Assembly (NCBI GenBank): GCA_958496175.1
Contig: OY292276.1
Span: forward strand, 24,818,001 to 24,882,000
Length of the DNA: 64,000 nt
Reading direction: 5' to 3'
DNA from: Sisyra terminalis
Lineage: Eukaryota > Arthropoda > Insecta > Neuroptera > Sisyridae
Both the position numbers and the translations under genes were made by a program. Shown here one piece after another: positions 58,321 to 64,000 of this stretch (its first letter is position 1; each line of letters starts with the position of its first letter). Below the pieces are notes generated by a model that saw only the letters and a program-made list of their open reading frames with translations, was not told the DNA's origin and did not search any database.

Positions 58321-60879
58321 GAAATTAAACGCAATAATGTTAATTTCCGCGATGATAAAGCATTAAAGTTGCTCTAATTTTGATGGGGAATCAATATTTA
58401 AACAACGAGTCTTTTGCCAATTTGGCACACAAATGCCATTTGCAGCGGTATGTCTCTATAATCATAATAATATAACTCGACCGGCTCACAATTTCAAATT
58501 GTCCACTGTAATTTCCACCTAAGTTCAATTTATATAAATTGTCTACTAAAGACAATATGAGTCATTATATTCTACATACAATAAAGCACATTAATTTATT
58601 TCGTACTTGCCAATATATTCTGAATGAACATGCGGTAGCGTTCCCTCGCCTGGTCATAATGTAATCTCAAATGAACCAATTACCTTTAAATATATAAACA
58701 AATATCTGACCCTATTATGAATTTCAAAAGCTTCTTTTCCATCCCAGCCATTGCATTAGTCAGAATTATTTATGATATCAATGAAATTGTCCAAAAAGAA
58801 TGAATTCATTTTATGAAAAATTTGATAGCAATTTCATAATGATTTTAAATTAATGAAGCAGGGAAATTATATGTAAAACTCACCATAAACTTATTGATTT
58901 TATACCCTTAAAAATGTGATGTAGGTACCAACTACATAACTTCCTTGTACTTGGATTCATATTCCACTATATTTGGAGATGAATCCAAATTTCGCGATCT
59001 AAAACTAAGTTACTAAGGAGGGCAGAACAAATAAATTAATTTCGAAAAATCGCAAAACAAATATTACTAACACAATAAAATAAATTTTCTTATTTAGTAT
59101 TTAACAATAAATAAAATTTATATAAACTTTTTTAAAATATTTTTTAACTTGTAATTTTCACAAAATTGTTATTAAAATTCAATCTCCTGAAAACTTCATT
59201 ATTGGGTTTGGCTGTCCTAGAATTGCATATCATAGAAATAATAAAATAGATGATTTATAACCCTACAGTCATTTACATCTAGCACGATTCAGAAGTTATA
59301 AAATAAAACATATTTTTTTGGTTTAATCAATCGGGGGGAGAGGGCGTTCGTTAAAGTTCGTCTGTTTTTGGTGGTAACACATACCATCGGTTAGTTTTTT
59401 AACCAAATCTGAGGGTGCGATCGAAGGTGATCTAGTACGTTATTATGGAATGTTTTTTTCCTAGTTTATAAACAAATTAACTACTAAACTTAAATTAATT
59501 ATTTCTAGTTGGTACGTAGCTGGTATGGGTGAATCGAATTTCATGGTAAAAAATATTATTATTTTATTACAATTTTTTTGGTTAACAATTAAGATAGTAT
59601 TAAGTTTTGTTTTTAATTTGAACTTTATTGTAAACTAATTGAATTTCAATGACAATACAAAGTCGGGCTAAAGTGTTAACCTGCTAAGTTCAATTTAACA
59701 GTTTTTACGGGAGAAGGAAAAGAGTGAATGTAAACTACGTAAGTTGATATAGATATCAGGTTTTTGTTTCATGATATATTTCCAAATTTCTATATTTAAA
59801 GTGATTAATCAGATTATCACTCGATAGAATTTTATATTCTCTTCATAATGCAAAAAAATTTAAAAATGAACTAAGGCTATTACTTTAGGCCAACGAAAGT
59901 ACAATTAACTCAATGATAATTTTTGAGCTTCTATTGTGTCACTTGTTGCCGCAACTTGACTAATGTCACATACTATAGTTTAGAAGAGTTTAGAAGCTTC
60001 GTTAGGACTCAATGCTTTCTGCCTAGTGGCAGGTTCAGTGTTCGATATGGAGCTAAATAGTTTGATCTCATCCTTTCATTTCAATAAATTCAGGATTTCA
60101 ATTCGTCTTCTTCCTGTTTTCTTGGTACCTTTCTTTCTATCTCTTAAAACAATAAGTATACATCCTTTTCCTCTCAAAAAATAGCTTATTTTAGTTAGTA
60201 TATCGATTATAGTTAATTCTCCGTTAGCTTAGATTTGGTTGAAAAGTTGTTGTTTTTGAACTTTTAATTTTCTAGATCGACTTGTGACTAAAATCGACTA
60301 AATAATACTTAATTGATTTTTAAAACTTTTAAATCACATATAATTTAATCAAGTCGAATTGCGTCTTCCAAAATTATTTTTTTTCTATCGAATAAAAAAG
60401 AATAATCAAAGTTTTCTTAATCTGTAAAAAGTTATTGAAAATCATTGATCATACATGCACCAATGTAAGAATTTCCTTTTTATAGTTAAAAGCTTTAACA
60501 CTAACTTTGAACAATTATTTTTTTTATAATATTTTTGTTTTTATATTGTTGGTAAGATTCTCAAATATTACTAATCCTCTTCTTTTATTGACTTAAATAA
60601 TATTAAACTGTAAGAATGTAAGAATAATAGTTCTTCTTTGTATCGCCAAAAGAAACACAGAATCATGGAACAAATTATAAAAGATTGCCTTGACAGCTGA
60701 AAGGTACAGTTGGAAAAATAATGAACCAATAAATATCAGCCCCCATGAGTTTTTCTTCTTTAAAAACGAGCTCGAATAAGTATAAATTATCGAAAGTTTT
60801 GCAGTTTTAAAAGCGTCAGCAGTCAGAATTGCAATAAAAAACGAACCATATAACAAACTGACAAATCATATTTCAATTT
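58321..60879. other. AT-rich stretch, nothing firmly recognised
   Basis: 59330-59450 has a GC-richer patch (CGGGGGGAGAGGGCGTTCG, GATCGAAGGTGATC). No gene, RNA or transposon was supported. Confidence 0.45.
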
Positions 60880-61640
60880 AAAATGATAGCTTGTTATTTC
60901 TTATTGACAAATTTTCAAGAAAGTGTCACAGTTTTGCCGGCGTTGCGCTTTATTTTGCCATTTTTACGCTTCAAAACTTTTTAGTTTTGGCACAAGTACG
61001 TGTGGTTGAGATGAATGCGTTTGATTTGGGTCGGCTTAACGGAAATGAGTCGATGGCAATTGATTTAATATCAAAAACTCCCCAACTTTGAACATCAACC
61101 AAGAAAATCAGGGTTTTCTTTAAAGTCATTATTTCACAAAATCGTATTTTTTATCATCAAGCATATGGGATTGCAAATATTTCTAATGAATTGAGCTACT
61201 TTTATTAGCAGCGTTTTAATTTTTACCCCTTGCCAATTATGAACCAGCAACCTACATAACAATGAAACATCAAAAAAAAACTTAACAACACAAAAAAGTT
61301 GAAATTTCCCAAGCCTTTTTTATCATGTTAATAACTTTTCCCCAAACTCCCACAAAAAGAATGAAAAGAATGTAAAATACCATCGAACTTTTCCCTTTGT
61401 TCATTTTATTTGTGCCCGATTGCGATGCCTTTTTTCCACGTGAGCAAAATGTAAAAAAAATCGAGAAGCCATCGAAGGTAAAAATGAATGAAAATCGTCT
61501 TCGTTATTCGGGATTATATCCGTCTGTCGAATGCTGCTGCGTCAGACATATCAGCCCAAATGAACAAAAAAGGAATTCGACTTTACAAATTTCCGAAATG
61601 TCAAACATTCAACCCCTAAACTCGGGCAAATAAATTTTCG
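60880..61640. promoter_or_regulatory. GC-richer unique islands
   Basis: Two patches, 60910-61090 and 61400-61640, carry short plus frames (66 and 78 codons) without recognisable domains. Strings such as GTTTTGCCGGCGTTGCGC and GAATGCTGCTGCGTCAGAC stand out from the flanks. Probably noncoding conserved sequence. Confidence 0.25.
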
Positions 61641-62575
61641 TGAAACGACTCTGTATTGGCTTGCTTTTTGATTGTTTTCGTCTCTTATAGAGATACCTGC
61701 AACCCAATGATATGGAACTCAATAGCGACCATTCACTCGGCAACGTTTCCTCTTCAACGATAATAAGAAAATAATGAAATATGGAATTTGGAACATCAGT
61801 ATCGTCAAAAGAAAATAAATATAATTTTGTTTGATCTAATCATGATTCCAATTATGCCTATGCAACTAATTGCTTTAAAAAAAGAAACTTCTAAATTACT
61901 TGTTAAATTTTCGATTTTATCTTCACAAAAATATAACGATAAATAAAACTTCTTTTGAGTATTTCTAAATATCCAAGTTAGAAAATAGTGGAGACAAAAA
62001 GGTGCTTTACCAATCCAACAAACTAACCAACAGCCACAACTACTCTTGCATTCCGACAAAACTAATATTTTACGAAAGAGAAGATTTATAAAAAGCGACG
62101 ACATTACCATATTTGTAGTAAGAGGAGAATGATTTATGAGGCATAACTTTTTCCTTCATTCATATAAGTAAACGACATAAGAAATATGCATGTGACGTTT
62201 GAATTATTTGAGGGAATTTTGATTGTTTAGTTCCGTAAAAGGAAATGAAACGTGTCGCTACATATCATACCTACCAGGTAACGATAATGAGTAAATGCGA
62301 AAATGGCCGCAAGTCGGGTAAAAACAACCACTTCAAGTGGTGGCGGCCTTATCAAATATTTATCGTGAATTAGAGCCTCCATGTTGCAAACATTCCTGAA
62401 TATTAAATATGTAAATCTAAACTTGGAATTGCGTTTTGATTAAAATTCGTAGTAACAAAAACATTTGAATCGTTCCAGTTTTAATGGTATATTAAATATT
62501 TATATTTAATAATAATTACCTACACAGATTGATAAAATCAATTAGAATCTTTTAAAAGTTTTCAGTCAAAAACTT
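61641..62575. other. Unique sequence, nothing recognised
   Basis: A GC-richer patch is at 62270-62360 (ACTTCAAGTGGTGGCGGCC). No gene or repeat copy was recognised. Confidence 0.45.
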
Positions 62576-62976
62576 TTAACGCCGACCGGGTTTTTCGTAA
62601 AATGACAAAACCATTTAGCCATAAAAAGTAGATAAAAGTAGCCATGTATTGTCAGTCACCAATGACTGACACGGCTCAATTGGAACACAGTGGACCCCCG
62701 ATAATCCGGCCCTCGGCTAATCTGGCACCCCCTGTAATCCGACATGGTCTATTATTTATTATGTATTGAATATTTTGTTGTATATTGAGTAATTTGTCCG
62801 ATTACAAGGTACTCTTTCGTAAAAAATTCCGGACTATAGGGGGTTTTAGGCAGTACTCTATAATCTGATAAATTCGCTAATCCGACTCTGCCCTGCAATC
62901 TGTTTGTCGGATTACCGGGGGTCCACTGTACTTAATTGTCAGTCACCGGTGACTGACAAAGCGTTCAATGTGTTAA
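62576..62976. mobile_element. TTAA-bounded repeat interrupted by a pogo-type MITE
   Basis: TTAA at 62576-62579 and 62973-62976 bound the segment, as in piggyBac-type insertions, although CGCCGACCGGG on the left and CACATTGAACGC on the right (minus) are not good inverted repeats. Two near-identical palindromic strings, GTCAGTCACCAATGACTGAC (62651-62670) and GTCAGTCACCGGTGACTGAC (62939-62958), lie on either side of the nested MITE. Confidence 0.45.
62688..62928. mobile_element. Pogo/Tigger-type MITE
   Basis: The left end CAGTGGACCCCCGATAATCC and the right end CGGATTACCGGGGGTCCACTG are inverted repeats of about 21 bp with one mismatch class (the GGTAATCCG versus GATAATCCG difference). A TA follows the right end; CA precedes the left, a probable mutated TA target duplication. 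Sub-terminal AATCCG/AATCTG strings recur in the interior. The 241-bp length leaves no room for transposase. Confidence 0.8.
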
Positions 62977-63431
62977 TAATTGAGCGCATACAAAAAAAAA
63001 GAGATTTAATTTGACTTAATAAATTTACTTAAAAAAAGCACTTAAAATCCATTCATGACAATTTATTAAGCCAATTAATTGTTTTCAACTGTGGTCATGT
63101 TTTTTCTGTTTTGAAGCAAACCTATTTCAACCCCGAAATGTATGCCTTCTTCAGCTATCATCTTCTACAATTCTTCAGCGGTTTTAAAGGTTTTTTCTCA
63201 TGCTTTTTTAGTAAATTAATTTTTAGAACCAATTCTGTGTTCTTGTTTTTTATGATATTCAATATTTTTTTATATAAAATGATTTTAGTTCCATTTATTA
63301 TGGACTGGCCACTATGATCACGACTTCTAGTGGCTAAAAAAGATCTAGTTTTTGTGTGCTCTTTCGATACAACTATATAAAGTAGTAGACAATAATTAAG
63401 TTAAAAATCAAACACAAATTTTGTAATTAAA
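62977..63431. other. AT-rich stretch, nothing recognised
   Basis: Contains a CTTCTTCAG / GAAGAATTGTAG cluster near 63150. No gene was supported. Confidence 0.4.
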
Positions 63432-63596
63432 ATGGAAGTTTTTAAATTAAGTCCTTGTATAAAAAAGTTTATTGGGTTGCAAAGCCAACGTCGCTTTAGT
63501 CGACATGGCTTATTGCCTGGATGGGCTTCAGAGGAAATTTTAATGATCGAAAAAATTGAAATGACATTCTCGAAAGCGTTTTTGAACATAGGTTAA
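63432..63596 (+). CDS. 54-residue open frame with good start context, unrecognised
   Basis: Begins MEVFKLSPCIKKFIGLQSQR, then RFSRHGLLPGWASEEILMIE, and ends TFSKAFLNIG before TAA. The start context AAAATGG (A at -3, G at +4) is favourable, and codon use is more balanced than in chance frames nearby. An in-frame TAA lies just upstream. There is no signal peptide, domain or neighbouring exon I can identify. It could be a transposon gag fragment, a small host gene or chance. The minus strand is also open (63401-63589). Confidence 0.2.
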   Translation: MEVFKLSPCIKKFIGLQSQRRFSRHGLLPGWASEEILMIEKIEMTFSKAFLNIG

Positions 63597-64000
63597 ATTG
63601 AAGTCTTTGGGTATAGTTCGGTTGTTAACCACTTAACAGACGGATTTTAATGAGAAAAGGACTAAAAAATTGGCACCATTATTTTGCAATTTTTATTTGA
63701 CTATATATTTTATTAATGGAATTAATTTATTGCAAAGAACATACTCAATAAATAGTTTTTAGGAAATGTTACCTCCTACGCAAAACTAGTTTATGTTACT
63801 GTATGAATCATTCAAAGTTACTTCTACTTTTGAGAAACTAGCGACGATAAATACTTGTGCAAATCACTATCTTCTAAACCAAAACTTGCCCAAGTGAGAC
63901 TCGCAATCGTCAGTGTACGGTAAAATGTCCTACTCGAGTACTGCAGGAGCATAACTGTCAAGTGGTGAACATAATATGGAGCATTGACTATTAAGGGAGA
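63597..64000. other. AT-rich end of window, nothing recognised
   Basis: No gene or element was seen. Confidence 0.5.

Noticed and set aside
63125..63165. Another hammerhead-like core (CTGAAGA ... GAAA on the minus strand)
   Set aside because: The intervening 17 nt do not form a convincing stem II, and no palindrome or second copy surrounds it.
1..64000. CRISPR arrays, bacterial operons, riboswitches or replication origins
   Set aside because: No regularly spaced repeats with unique spacers, no ribosome-binding-site-led genes; all content is eukaryotic in type.

Overview
The window looks like arthropod, most probably insect, nuclear DNA. It is A+T-rich throughout, has no long open reading frame (the longest, on + at 37865-38323, is 152 codons and unrecognised), no rRNA or tRNA gene, no operon-like layout, and carries many decayed eukaryotic transposable elements: mariner, Tc1, hAT, a gypsy-like LTR, tRNA-derived SINEs and Penelope-like palindromes. 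It reads as intergenic or intronic sequence. I could not assign it to a host gene or to an order of insects.

Mobile DNA, left to right. A hAT remnant (2142-2915) and a hAT-type MITE with an 8-bp target duplication (3983-4224) are followed by a solo LTR (5614-6066), a SINE (6257-6427), a dispersed repeat and a 75-bp tandem array that keeps one reading frame (6711-7184). A 552-bp palindromic insertion lies at 11075-11626 and a mariner with two of three catalytic aspartates lost at 14626-16097. A second palindrome is at 21049-21389, a mariner tail at 33414-33577, a second SINE at 36025-36186 and a 326-bp hairpin element at 36767-37092. Copies of a third palindrome family are at 14655, 39046, 47537 and 49992; the last is inserted in a second hAT copy (49148-50645) with a 14-bp target duplication. 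A truncated copy of the LTR (40531-40836), two more SINEs (43274, 54320), a Tc1 tail (45331-45550), a tandem duplication of about 420 bp (52065-52925) and a pogo-type MITE inside a TTAA-bounded repeat (62576-62976) complete the set.

Possible host or domesticated coding sequence is scarce. The best candidates are a small two-exon gene model on the minus strand (56391-56715, basic N-terminal motif with good splice signals), a coding-looking 99-residue frame at 22135-22434 (minus), a 54-residue frame at 63432-63596 (plus), and weaker open frames. Between the repeats lie GC-richer unique islands (about 8560, 12640, 17040, 19150, 23700, 28130, 34000, 37865, 45880, 55330, 57860, 60880) with clustered transcription-factor-like motifs. 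These may be conserved noncoding elements.

The most interesting signal is that three unrelated palindromic families (11075, 21049, 49992) share the layout target duplication, 30-41 nt unpaired tail, inverted arms. Each family also carries, at least in part, a hammerhead-ribozyme-like core (CTGANGA, short hairpin, GAAA). This matches Penelope-like retroelement pseudo-LTRs. Stems I and III are not convincingly formed, so activity is uncertain.
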